A stretch of 64,000 nt of DNA from NCBI GenBank assembly GCA_030549495.1, contig JAUIRK010000909.1, positions 666,001-730,000 of the forward strand, written 5' to 3'. Positions 22,129 through 33,499 of this stretch are shown here, one piece after another; positions within the stretch are counted from its first letter, which is position 1, and each line of letters starts with the position of its first letter. A program made the translations under genes and the position numbers. The DNA is from Nectonema munidae (Eukaryota > Nematomorpha > Nectonematoida > Nectonematidae). The notes beneath the pieces were generated by a model, which saw only the letters and a list, made by a program, of their open reading frames with translations, was not told the origin of the DNA and made no database searches.

Positions 22129-22555
22129 CTCTATTGCCAGCCCTCGTTCATACTTAAATATCTGTATCTTTTATCTAATATTATTTTTAATTTTTGAAAA
22201 AAAAATTTTTTTTTGACAAGCGCTGAATAATAAACAAAAAATTACATTTTCTGAAATACACATGTAAAATCCAGGGATAAAAAACGCTGTTTAGCGTATG
22301 CAGTTTACAGTAGCTTCATGACTATTTTTAATTGATTTTCAAACAAAATAACTTAACCATTTTCTAGTGTTTATTTTGTTTGAAAATCTGTCAAAAAGTA
22401 GAATCGTTAATTTAATAATGGTAATATTTTTTAATGAAAATCAAGCAAATTTGTTAATAAAAAGAGATTTAAAATGCTACTTACATCAAAATTATTTTTA
22501 TCAACTATATTTATAACTAACTAGCCTGTCCTGTTGTCGTTTCGATCTTAATTTA

Positions 22556-22680
22556 CCAACACTGAACCAATTATCCTATGTTTCGAACGCACTGAAAAAC
22601 AAACACTCTACCAATGATCTTATGTTTCGAGAAACAAACACTCTATCAATGATCCTATGTTTTGAGCCCAGCGAGAAACA
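22556..22680 (+). repeat. Three-copy tandem repeat, unit about 35 bp, at LINE 3' end
   Basis: Units built on ACCAATGATCTTATGTTTCG and AGAAACAAACACTCT, three imperfect copies. They probably belong to the 3' UTR of the LINE. Confidence 0.65.
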
Positions 22681-23154
22681 TTGTTTCGAGCGAAACGACC
22701 ACGGGACCGGTTAGTTTTGGATTGGTAAGGATGTCAAAGCACTTTCCAAAATCAATTGATATGCTTGCAAACTGCTTGTTAAAGATTAGTTGAAGATCGT
22801 TCGAGAGCGTTGTTGAAAGCTGAAGACGGTTTAAGCTTGGCAAGGGCGATGGAAATAAAGTGAGAGATTTCTAAAATGTAAGTAAAAGAAACTAAGAGTG
22901 CTTAATGAGGATGCGTTAGTAGGATGGGTTCTATGGTTTTAATCGAAGAAGATAGTGCGTTTAATAAATTGGGGTGGAAGAGGATTTGGCTGAAGTTGGT
23001 TGGAAAATGGCCTAGAGTTTTGATGCACGAGTTTATCATTGTGTGACGATAGGAGATGAAAAAAGGGCATATGAATAATAGATGATAAGGTGTTTCTAAA
23101 GGGTCGTTGCAGAAACGGCAGGTTTGATTGTCTTTGAGTTTGATGTGATATAGA

Positions 23155-25156
23155 CAGGGTTGGGGTCAATTATAACTTTCAATTACAATTACACTTTTAT
23201 TTACCACCCTTAAACTACAATTATAATTACAATTATGTTAAAAAAAAATTTTCAATTACAATTACAATTATGTAATTAATTTTTCTTTCAATTATAATTA
23301 CCATTACAATTACAACTTCCGATTTATACAAAAATAAGTAAATATATTTATTATAGAACAAAAAAATGTAATTAATTTGAAATTGATATTTAAAAAATTT
23401 ATCGATTCATACAATATGCATGTTTGATCTTAGAAACATTAGCTCCTCAAATCTCGAATCTGATAAACGGCATCTGTCTGGCCTTATAATTTTGCCAGCA
23501 ATCGAAAAAACTCGTTCGAAAGGAGCAGATGATGCAGGAATAGCTAAATAGCGAAGAGCTAGCGTTTTTAACTCAGGATAAATAGATTTATTTTGTTGCC
23601 AGAAAATAAGCGGGTCGCTGTCCTCCGGAATTGTTGATTCTTTTAGATAAGACTTTATCTGATACTCAGCCGATGTGCTTGAAAAGTTTGTGTAATCCTT
23701 CGCAATGGACTTTGTACACATGAAATTGAAGAGTTTGCATTTTTTCTTAGGAGCTTCTGTCACTTGTTTTATTCAGTGGGACTAACGCTGTAACTTTCTT
23801 TTGCAGCAGATGAGTCAGCTCAAGGATTTCCTCCGGTGTGCACCAATCAGTTTCCATCTTGGATCAAGAACAGCTGCTAATCGAAAAGCATCACATTTTT
23901 CATATATATTTAAGCGCTTTTCAACTAAGAAAGAAATATTCGAAACTAGACTCGATTTGTACTGTGAAGATAGCTCAAGTAGTGCAGACTTTATATCTCG
24001 AATACAAGGTAACACGAGACTAGATGTTACTACGTTTTGTCCTTGGCATTGATTCGTAGCAATTTCAAACGGTGTTAAAACTTCTGTTATTATTTTGATG
24101 ATATTCATCTCATCTTTCCAAGAAACTTGATCTTTTCAATTTTCATGGGATCAGCTATTAAAATAGATTTTAGCATCTTGTTAGCACTGCTCCACCTAGT
24201 CTCGTTTTTTGCTTGAAACTTATGATCTCCTTCAAAAATCTCTGTACATAGGCTTGAATGTCTTATATGATTAAAAAGTTTAGACGCTTACTTTATAATA
24301 GCTGCAATTTATTGAGTATTTTTCAAACCATCTTTAACCACCAGTTGAATAGTGTGAGCAAAGCAAGGAATATGTTCGGGAAAATTCATCAAAGCTTCGT
24401 CAACTGTACAACTAGATTCCAACTCCAAATTCTCATCATCTTCACTTTCGCTATCACTTGTTATGTGCTCCAATCCGGGTAGCGTGACGAAGGCATTTAA
24501 CATGTTAGCTGCATTATCTGTTATAATATTGCTTATCTTATTGTCTATAGAGAATGAATTCACAATCTCACGAAAAACTGATAAAATCATCTCTCCAGTG
24601 TGATGACCTTTGAAATGCTGGCAAGTTAACATAATGTTCCTGAGAGAAAAGTTCTCTACAAAGTGTCCTGCCACACCAATAAACCCTCTCATATCCCTGC
24701 TAGACCAGATGTCAAGTGTTAAGCAAATATCATCTATTTCAGCTAACTGTATTTTAATTTTTTCTTTTACTTCTTGAAACTTTTTCGGTATCAAAAAAGT
24801 AGATAAATATTTGCGACTGGGCAACGTATACGCTGGTTGAGCCTTGTTTAAAAGATCACGAAAAGTAGGGTCATCAACTGTGGATAGAGGTTGCAGGCTT
24901 TGTGCGATATAATTTACAACACATTTAGTCATTTCCTGCTGCCTATGACATAGGTTTCCAACATACTCTTCTTATAGTCAAAATAATTAAAAATTGGGGT
25001 TTCAATTACAATTATTTTCCAATTATGAGGCTTTAATTACAATTATAAATTCAATTACACTCTATTTTTTTTTAATTACAATTACAATTAGAATTACACT
25101 TTAGTTGTAATTAATTTTCAATTACACAATTACAATTATAATTGAACCCAACCCTG
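23155..25156 (-). mobile_element. hAT transposon (2,002 bp) inserted in the LINE
   Basis: Starts CAGGGTTGGGGTCAATTATA and ends with the inverted copy (reading inward, CAGGGTTGGGTTCAATTATA). It is flanked by identical 8-bp duplications GATATAGA (23147-23154 and 25157-25164). Both subterminal zones (about 23172-23310 and 24990-25140) are packed with AATTACAATTA repeats in inverse orientation, possible transposase-binding arrays. The transposase is on the minus strand. Removing the element and one duplication restores a continuous LINE. Confidence 0.95.
23407..24932 (-). pseudogene. hAT (ZBED-type) transposase, decayed
   Basis: Frames 24932-24309, 24108-23815 and 23763-23407 give LAEIDDICLTLDIWSS (first catalytic Asp), SNIITDNAANM (second Asp), PCFAHTIQLVVKDGL (insertion-domain CxxH), AAVLDPRWK, and the C-terminal dimerisation motif LRYLAIPASSAPFERVFSIA. 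The order and motifs are those of hAT transposases. The N-terminal BED zinc finger is absent: only about 220 bp, mostly terminal repeats, precede the first Met. Breaks lie near 24300 and 23790. An intron cannot be excluded for the gap 24108-24309. Confidence 0.9.
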
Positions 25157-27227
25157 GATATAGATATGATTTACAGGGGCAGTGACCTGAAAACCATCTT
25201 ATTATGGATCGCGATGGGGTGAATTTGTTGATGGCCCAAGTTTGGTCTATTGCTTTTATATCCGGTATATCTGAGAGCGTGGTGTTGGAGGACTTGGTGA
25301 TAATTTGTTGCCATTGATTAAATGTGTGTAAAGTGAGGTTTTGAGTGAGAACGTCGGGGTTTATGGAAGTTAGGTGTGATGTGTGTGTTTTGGAAAGGGC
25401 TTGTTTAGCGAGCAAGTCTACGCGTATGTTTTCTTGTATGTTAAAATGAGCAGGACAGCAGAGAATAGAAATCGTGAAAAGAGAAGAGAGAGAACGCAGT
25501 TTGAGAATAGGATTGAGGTGTGGAAAGGAATGTTTCTGTGAAGATGTAGGTTACGTGTAATTTTCTGTGAGTCTGTGTAGAAATGGATGTGGGTGAACTG
25601 TTTGAACAAGTGAATGTTATGGGTAATGTGATAGCAGGAGGCGATTAATGCTGTGCATTCAGTATCATATGTCGTGGTCAAGTGGTTTAATGGAGAATTT
25701 GAGGAATGGAAGGGAATTAGAGAGTCGCCTGCGTGGAGAGCGTATGCGAAAGCTCATCTGTTTATTGATTTGGCTGCATCTGTGAAAATTCTGAGTGTAG
25801 AGAGGTTTGAGAGTTGTCTGATCTCTTTTATGTGGGTAATTGCGGTGTCCTTATTGGGATAAATTGTGATATTGTATGGAAGAGATAGCGATGGGTGGGT
25901 TAGTGTGGCTGGATGAACTTTTTGGTGTACGAGGTATTTTTGCAGGTTTGGGAGTGCTGTATGGAGAAGGATTGTGTATGGGTGTATAGCGTTGAAGGGT
26001 AGGTTGAGCATGGAGGCTGAAGAGGGAGGTAGTAAGGATTTGTATATCTTGACGTAATGTTTGATGAGTGTGCTTTTCAAATGAATGAGAAGGGGCGGGC
26101 ATTTTAACATGAACTCTAAAGAAGAAGTGGAAGTTGTGCGGAAAGCTTTTGAAATTGTTAAAAGACTAAGGCGATGTATTTTGAAAAGAAAAGTCAGGGC
26201 TGTGGGATGATCGAGTGATGAACCCCAAGATAGAATGCCATATTGAAGTGATGGAAGTATGAGTGATTTGTAAATAAAAAGAGAGTGGTGGATGCTGAGG
26301 GCCCATTTGTATGAAATGGCTGCTCTTAATTGAAATAAGGACTTGGTGAGTTTTGTGTAAATGTTTTTGAAGTGTGTAGACCATTTCAAATTGGTTTGAA
26401 AGGTGAGACCGAAGTATTTAGTGGTTCTTGCGGGTTGTATGAGAGTTGTGTTGTTGATGCGTAGGGGTAGATGCGGAGAATGTTTGCGCCTAAAATGCAT
26501 TAGTGTGGTTTTGGATGTGTTAAAGGTGATTTTGAGTGAATTAGCGGTGAAGTTTAAAGCGTTGAAAAGGAATGAGATGCGCTGAATGTTTTCGGGTTGT
26601 GTGTTCGAGGAAAAGGAAAATAGCAGGTCATCTGAGAAGCATTGTGAGAAGTGTGCGTTTGAGTCGATGATGTGGAGAAGAAGGTTTATCAAGATAAGCC
26701 AGAGAATATCGGAGAGGCATCCTCCTTGAGGGGTAGAGAGTGATAGCAAGTGAACTGCCCGTGTTGATTTTTCGCGAAAAATTAAAGCTCGATTTTGTAG
26801 ATAGTTGTGTATGAATATAATTATGTAGGGTGGATATTTTTTGAGATGCATGTTCAGAAGGATTGCGGGGTGCCAGGCGCTGTTAAATGCATTATCAATG
26901 TCTAGAAATAGGACTGTAGCGGTTTTGTGGGATGTGATTGAGTGTTGAAGGTGTTCAGTTAGTTTTGATAAGGCTGACTCGGTGTTTCGAAAAGGAAGAT
27001 AGGCAAACTGGGAGGGATGGATGAAGTTGTTTTGAGTAATGTAGTGGACGAGCCTTCTTCGAAGTTAGTTATTATAATATAAAAATTTTAATTAAAAAAA
27101 ATTGAATACCTACCTATAAAATTAGTATATATAATAAAATATTATTCTATATAGCTATTTTAGATTTTTATTTGTATATATATTCAAATTTATTTTTATT
27201 TAACAAATAAAAAATCTGAGCATCAAT

Positions 27228-27360
27228 AATTTTTAAGGTCTAATTTTCAGCTTAACAGTTGAAGTTTCTTAAAAACAAAATTACAAAATCTGTGATTATC
27301 CATCTCAAGCATAATGCGAGCATATAGCCTTACAGGCGGTCTGTGTAAAATAAGCTGCAA
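27228..27360 (+). repeat. tRNA-derived SINE, family 2, partial copy
   Basis: CAGCTTAACAGTTGAAG, then CTGTGATTATCCATCTCAAG, then CATAATGCGAGCATATAGCC match the sense strand of the SINE at 27606-27796. After CCTTACAGG it diverges to TGTGTAAAATAAGCTGC, shared with 34528-34590. Confidence 0.75.
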
Positions 27361-27605
27361 AAAAAGCTGCAAATATAAAGTTAAATAACTTTGTAAATAA
27401 TTTGAGAATTTAATTTAAATTTTGCATATTAACTAAATATAATATAGAATAAATATATTCAAAGTTTCAATTAAATCTGTTGGCTAGAATTTATATGATA
27501 GCCTCTCAAACTTCTCTAAAAATTTTGGAAGCCATTTTAAGGGTAAAATAAGCTGCAAATTCGATGGCCATTTTTTTTGGATTTTTAAAAATGGCGAATT
27601 CTTTT

Positions 27606-27796
27606 GGTTGGTTGGTTGGTTGGTTGGTTTGAGATATCAAAGCACTTTCAGCCGTAAGGCTATATGCTCGCATTATGCTTAAGATGGTTAATCACAGTTT
27701 TTGTGAATTTGTTTTTAGAGTTGGGAGCCTTGGGGATCGAACCCCTGACCTTCAACTGTTAAGCTGAGAGGTACACCCTAACAACCATGAGGCTCT
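27606..27796 (-). repeat. tRNA-derived SINE, family 2, with 12-bp target duplication
   Basis: Flanked by GCGAATTCTTTT (27594-27605 and 27797-27808). Minus strand: a tRNA-like head (GAGCCTCATGGTTG, B box GGTTCGATCC, closing AAGGCTCC able to pair with the start), a body with GCATAATGCGAGCATATAGC, and an (AACC)n tail seen as GGTTGGTTGG at 27606-27627. Perfect flanking duplications point to target-primed insertion and a recent date. Confidence 0.92.
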
Positions 27797-27949
27797 GCGA
27801 ATTCTTTTATTATTTTTGCTTCTAAAATATAATACAACAATTATACAACAATTTTTTTTCTCGAGTTTTCTATTGTTTCAAATTTTTTTTATAGTTTGAA
27901 CTGCTTTTTCTGTAAGAAACTTAACTTATTTATTTAATTGTTTTTATAA

Positions 27950-28320
27950 GTTCATCGCTTATTATAATAATTTTTTTGAAGGTTGGCCTTAATATTTTTA
28001 CTTAATTTATTTTATAAGTTCATCCTCTATTATATTTAACTTTTTTTAAGGCTGATCTTTGTTTTATCTGTAAGATTAATATTTTTACTTAATTTATTTT
28101 TTAAGATTGACATTTGCTCTCGCTGTAATAAACTTTACTTTTTACTTATTTTTTTTCATAAGTTCATTCAACATTTTTTGAAGGTCAATCTTTAATTTTC
28201 TGTAAACTTTTTTATCATCCCCTATTATATTAAACTTTTTCAAGGCGGATCTTTGCTTTATCTGTAAGAATTAAAATTTTTTCTTTAATTCTTTTTTATA
28301 AGTTCATATTAAATATTTTT
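27950..28320 (+). repeat. Degenerate tandem repeat, unit about 100 bp
   Basis: Repeated blocks TTTATAAGTTCATC, CTATTATATTAAACTTTTT, AAGGCTGATCTTTG, TTTATCTGTAAGA and ATTTTTACTTAATTTATTTT recur 3 to 4 times in the same order with partial loss. It lies directly before the PHD/OTU-like fossil and may be its 5' region. Confidence 0.65.
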
Positions 28321-28379
28321 TAATTTTTTTTTTATTTTACAAACTTTTCTCTAGACTTATTTTTTACAATTTTAGGATA

Positions 28380-29230
28380 AAGTTTCCACGAGTTGTATGT
28401 TTTTTCTGTCGTGTATGGGACGAAGAAATGAAGCTGCAGTGTAAAGAATGCTCCAACAATTTTCATTTAAGATGTTGTAATCTTTCACCAGAAGAGCAGG
28501 CTTTTTTTCTTTCTAATTTACACTTTTTTGTTTGTTTAATTTGTTTATATGATGGGAAGATATATAAATATTCGAATGCTATTAATAGAATTGAAAAATA
28601 TTATAACTATATGGTTAATATAAATTCAAAATTTTCTTTTATTATTGATAAAATCACTCCTTTTTTGAAAGCTGTAAAAAAAAATTTGGGAAGAGAATTT
28701 TTATAATACGCCTATCGATGAAAGTGTTCTAAATATTCTTAACCATTTTTCTATTTTTTAAAACTTTCTTCCTCTAACATCGACACCTAACGGAGAATGT
28801 TTATTTAATTCGCTTTCAATTCTTTTAAATGATGAAACTCTCTCAAATAAGTTACGTTTATTAACCGCTATTGAGCTAGGTATTAATTTCAAAAATTATT
28901 TCAATCAAAATTTCAATAAAGTCTGTGATTTAGACACAGTTGTTAATTCTTTTATCAAGTATAAATGGTCGAACATTTTTATAATTCATGCTTAAATTCT
29001 GCTGTCACTGGTGAAAGTGAATATTTATTATCAGAAAATTTTGATAATTTTCGTTTATGCAACGAATTCAATGAAACAAACTCTGATAAAAAAAACATTT
29101 ATTGATAAAATTTTAGAAACGTCAAAACTCAACGATTTTATCATTTCTTCGGATAAAAAATATATACTTCTAAAATGTAGAGCCAAAAAGCCAGGACAGA
29201 GAAGTAGAATAAGGAGTTCAAGAACGATTA
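28380..29230 (+). pseudogene. PHD-like zinc finger plus OTU-like protein fossil
   Basis: A CxxC/HxxC finger (LQCKECSNNFHLRCCNLSPE, then FVCLICLYDGK) is followed by a stretch with TPNGECLFNSLSILLNDETL and LRLLTAIELGINF, like the catalytic-Cys start of OTU-type cysteine proteases (DGNCLFxSLS). It then continues with SGESEY-like residues before decay. PHD-type fingers and OTU-like domains occur in several mobile elements, so an element protein is more likely than a host gene. The family could not be fixed. The copy is broken in several places. Confidence 0.55.
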
Positions 29231-29239
29231 CTTTTAGAT

Positions 29240-32200
29240 CTACAAAACAAAAGTTGTATTTAATTATTTAAATGTCGTATTTTCTTAGTTCTCATATTAA
29301 TAATGCATATTTTAAATTATTTTTCTAACGCTTTTGATTTCTCGCTTTGATTGTTTTTCCTCTCATTTCTCTTGCTTAAAATCTCTTTTCGGTTTTTCTC
29401 ATTTTGCTTTCTAAAAATCACGTCTTTAGCAGAAAAATATTTTAGAAATTATAAAAATGCTTCATTTAGAAAGTATACTTTTTTAAGACACTAATTTAAC
29501 CGGAGACTATTATTTATATGAAAGGTTTTCAAAGAAAATATATAAGGAAAAACCTAAAATTGATAATATTAATATTTTTAATTTTAAGTTTGGATGAAAC
29601 ATCAAAGATTTCGATATCTTTTGATATACATATGGAACTCCCAAAGATAAAAACAATTACCAAGAAACCAGGCCAAATAAAAATGTCAAGATCTTTGAAA
29701 ACTGTAACTATTAAGAAAAAAGAAATGAAGTATCTAATTCAATCTTCTAATATACATCTATGTTCTTATACAACATTGTGTCCTTGGAATTTATTCACTT
29801 TTTTTATCCATCAGTTTTATTGAAATATACCAGTTTTATTTCATGGTACTATAACCTTTACTGTCATGATTTTATCCGAAAATTCAAATTGTTAAAATTT
29901 AAAATTTTGGCTTTTATTTGAATTGTAGGTCAATCTGGCACTGTGGTGGTGGTTTTTTTTTTGACACAAAATTTAATAATTCATTTTAGATCTTGTGGCA
30001 AACTGGTATGAAAAGATATGGGAGTTTTTTGGGCTGCACGTGAATCAGGTCCTCGTCCTGCAGCCTGGTAACGTGTTCTTCACGGCTAAGAATTCACATC
30101 CTATATACTCCACATGTAATTTACTCAAAGTTAGCAATTGAAAAACAAGTCAATTCAAAAACTCAATTTGCATTTACAACTCGTACATCATTCGTGAAGA
30201 GCATTAGAAAGAATAAAAGATTTTATGTAGTTACATAAACCAAATCTATCGATAAATATTATTTCTTTAATACAATAAATTAATTTAACCTTTTCCTATA
30301 CATTTCATGATGTTTTATATAATACAGATTGTGTCCCAAATATTTACCAGAAACAAAAGATCTAGCTAATAATATTATATTCTAAATTAATTTTAAAGTT
30401 ATTTATGAAGAGGATCATTTATATGATTAAAATTCGAACTTATATTAATTTAGCTTTCAAAAAACCAAAACTAGAAATTCCAAAATAATTGTACTAGACC
30501 GGTTTTTTATCTCAATATTGTAATTCAGCAAGGTTATATAACTTATAAAACTATCAACATTAACTTTCTTCCCTCATTTTAGAAAGATTACGTACGCTTC
30601 ACTATTAGATTAGCTAAAGTAGGGATAGGCACTCCAGGTTTAAAAACTAATTTTTGCTAAAAAATTTTTGTTTTTTACAAATAATGACTTGTAATTAAAG
30701 GGCACAGCAATTATCTACATTAAAGCGACCAAAAATGTCATTTTTCGACTCAGTTTTCATGATTAGCGTGTAAAAAAAGTTTCAGTCAAATTTGCTCTAA
30801 AAATTCGACTTCATTTCATAATTAGGGTATAAAATTTTTTAAGTGTCAATCTATATCAATTGAAACTCAAGAATTTAATTAATATTATTAAATTAAGACA
30901 CTGCGTAAATAAAAATAGCCAATCACAAATATGGTTAAACCGCCTGACCTATTGTATTAAAAAATATGAACACAAAAAAATTTATTAACATGAAAGATAT
31001 TTGTCTTTGACCAATTTTATCTAAATATTATACGGTATATATTTGGTTACAAATAAATTAATTAATTGAATACCTAGTTTACTTTGTTCTTCTATATAAA
31101 TATAATGAAAAAAATTATTATGTATTGTAACAGGTAAAGTTATCTTATATATAATAATATTTCACGATTTGCGAACCCATTTTCTTTTACTTTTTCCATT
31201 CAAAGTAAAAGAACTTTTAGATTAAAAAAGTATTTTCCAAGCTATAAAATGTTAACCTGCCTCATTTTTACAGCGCTATCACCTCCTCTAAATTAAATGC
31301 CTTCAGGCTCAGATCATTGACCCGTACCTGAACTATAAATTTTCTCACTTTTTCAATTCCCGCGAGATGTTTCAAACATTTAAAAAAAAATTCAACTGAG
31401 TTAAATTACTTTTATAAATAAATGATTTTGTAAAAAAAATAATTTCATTTTTTATAAAAAAAAGCTTTGAATTTTCAAAAAGTTGACATTTTTGATTCAA
31501 AAATTCTACATCATAGCAAAATTATTTTTTTCTAATTTTTACATCATCTTATTCAAAATTGCTTAAATTTTATAAAAGAATTTTAGCAATTTTGAAAAAT
31601 ATTTATTTTTGATATATATTTTTTGATTTTAACAATTTTTAAAAAAATTTAGTGTCAATATTTTCAACTTTTAAAGAAAATTTATGCGAGAATTTTTTTT
31701 AAACATTTTAAACAATGCGCATCTTAAAGAGCATCCTTTTACCGAGATTTTTGAATTATTTTTAGTTTTGTAAAAAAATTCAAAATTTTTTTTATAACCC
31801 CTTGAACATGATGCACATTTTTGCCATTTTTCACTATATTTTAGCGTGTAAAATGAAGAATAAATTTTTTTTTTCAATTTTTTTTGCACATTCATAATAT
31901 ATAATTGATATTTAAACATACTACGGTAGAAAAATTTCGAAAATTTTTTTTTAATTTTTTTGAAAAATTTTGTAACCCCCTTACAAAATTTTTGAAAAAT
32001 TTCAAACTTATCCAATTTTCTATTTTAATATCTCATTTTAAAGGAAATTTTATACTGCGTACGAAAATGTAAAAATATTTTAAATTATTTTTTTTAAATA
32101 CTTTTTTTAGCCTTTGAACTTGAAAAAATGACAAAAAATTCAAATTTGACCTCAGAAAAAATTAAAAAATCATTCGATTCATTTCAAACAAATTACATAT

Positions 32201-32510
32201 TTGGAATCAGCGTATCAAACTCTATCAGAATACGCTTTTAAATTTTAATTTTTTCAATTTTTCAGGTGGATCAAAATATGACTTTTATCACTTCTCATAT
32301 ATTTAATAAAAAATCAAGTTTTATATATTTTTAGAATCCTCTTATCATTCTGAATAATAATATTAGCTTTATTTTACGATAAATCTTTTTATTCAAAAAA
32401 ATTCATATATATTTGTATATTTTGTATATACGTGCATAATGTACTTATTTTAACCAATCAAAAAAATTCATTTGCATTAAAATATTTTTACATTCTCAAT
32501 ATATCCAATT
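29240..32510. other. AT-rich region without recognisable genes
   Basis: Only short reading frames occur (for example 29518-29823), none with a recognisable domain. A roughly 50-bp unit is duplicated at 30748-30846 (CGACTCAGTTTTCATGATTA / CGACTTCATTTCATAATTAG). Bases 31400-32100 are long runs of A and T that create spurious Lys/Phe-rich frames. Confidence 0.6.
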
Positions 32511-32514
32511 CAAT

Positions 32515-32772
32515 ATGGGAGTACCAATGATTTTTTACAGGACCTAGAATCACGGGTACCAATGATCTTTTACAGGACCTAGAATCACATGGGTACCAAT
32601 GATCTTTAACTGGACCTAGATTAAAGGTACCAATTGTCTTTAACAGGACCTAGATTAAAGATACCAATGATCTTTTACACGTCCTAGAATCATTGTACCA
32701 ATGATCTTTGACACGTTCTGTTAAAGACCCACGTGATTCCAAGTGTTAATTAAGATCATTGATGCCCCTAAT
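32515..32772 (+). repeat. Minisatellite, about 36-bp unit, six copies plus one inverted
   Basis: Unit GGTACCAATGATCTTTTACA followed by GGACCTAGAATCA, six imperfect copies between about 32518 and 32712. The next 55 bases (TTAAAGACCCACGTGATTCC to AAGATCATTGATGCC) look like one more unit in inverse orientation, which would let the array end fold into a hairpin. Confidence 0.85.
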
Positions 32773-32950
32773 ATTCATTAAATCTTGAAAATTGATATCG
32801 CCCGCAAAGAAATCCCCGTTTCAAGTTAATTTTCCAAAAAAAATTCTTTTTTAAACAATGCAAAAAATAATTGAATAAACATTGAAATTATTAAATAGAA
32901 TGATAAGAGGATTCTAAAAATGTATAATACTTATATATTTGTTACGTATA

Positions 32951-33495
32951 TGTGAAGTCTATATATTGCAACAAATAAGGACATTTTAAGTATTGAGAAA
33001 ACTTGACGTTAAACATATATCACAGATATAAGAATTTACCTCATGTACAGATCTCTGAAAATATGATTAATAAGATGTTTATTAACAAATTGAATTTGAA
33101 ATAAATATATAAGTAAAAGATGGAAACATTTTAACAAAATTGCAAAGCAATATAAAAGAAAATTTCAACAAAATTTACTTTTTGTGAAGTTGTCTATAAA
33201 TTGCAATAAATAAGGAAGTATTGAGAAAACTTGACGTTAAACATATATCAAAGATATAAGAATTTACCTCATTTACAGATCTCTGAAAATACGATTAATA
33301 AAACACAAAATTAACATTTTGGAAAAGAAAATTTCAACAAAATTTACTCCTTGTGAAGTTGTCTAAAAATTGCAAATAAATAAGGATATTTTAAGCACTG
33401 AGATATTTTCAGGTTAAATATAAATCAAAAATATAAGAATTTACCTTTTCTACAAACTTCTGGAAACATAAATACACGATTAAAACAGTTTATAT
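32951..33495 (+). repeat. Tandem repeat, about 170-bp unit, three copies
   Basis: Each copy runs TGTGAAGTTGTCTATAAATT, AATAAGGA, ACTTGACGTTAAACATATAT, AGATATAAGAATTTACCT, AGATCTCTGAAAATA, GATTAATAA. Copies start at about 32951, 33182 and 33348. Copies 2 and 3 are also preceded by AAATTTCAACAAAATTTACT. Copy 3 is the most diverged. Confidence 0.85.
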
Positions 33496-33499
33496 ATAT

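Larger units (their letters stand above)
22500..27066 (-). mobile_element. LINE (Jockey/I-like) split by a hAT insertion
   Basis: A minus-strand element in two blocks, 27066-25157 and 23154 to about 22500. The long frame 27060-25754 holds reverse transcriptase: FLDIDNAFNSAWH (RT domain 3), TPQGGCLSDILW, and CFSDDLL, which replaces the usual YADD. RNase H pieces follow (RIFTDAA, then TYDTECTALIAS and HFYTDSQ), with frame changes near 25750 and 25420. IRWFSGHCPCKSYLY ends at the insertion. Beyond it the protein resumes with TCRFCNDPLETPYHLLFICP, a C-terminal zinc knuckle. The endonuclease and ORF1 are missing (5' truncated at about 27066). The 3' end is estimated from loss of structure. Base composition (GT-rich on +) differs clearly from its surroundings. 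Confidence 0.88.

Noticed and set aside
22655-23169. Minus-strand frames 22843-22655 and 23169-22939 as genes
   Set aside because: The second is an out-of-frame reading of the LINE zinc-knuckle region (the correct frame reads TCRFCNDPLETPYHLL); the first is LINE 3' UTR.
27601-27627. GGTT microsatellite
   Set aside because: Not an independent satellite: it is the (AACC)n tail of the minus-strand SINE bounded by the target duplication.
31671-32015. 114-codon minus-strand frame rich in Lys and Phe
   Set aside because: Composition is what long A/T runs give by chance; no domain, start context or conservation clue.
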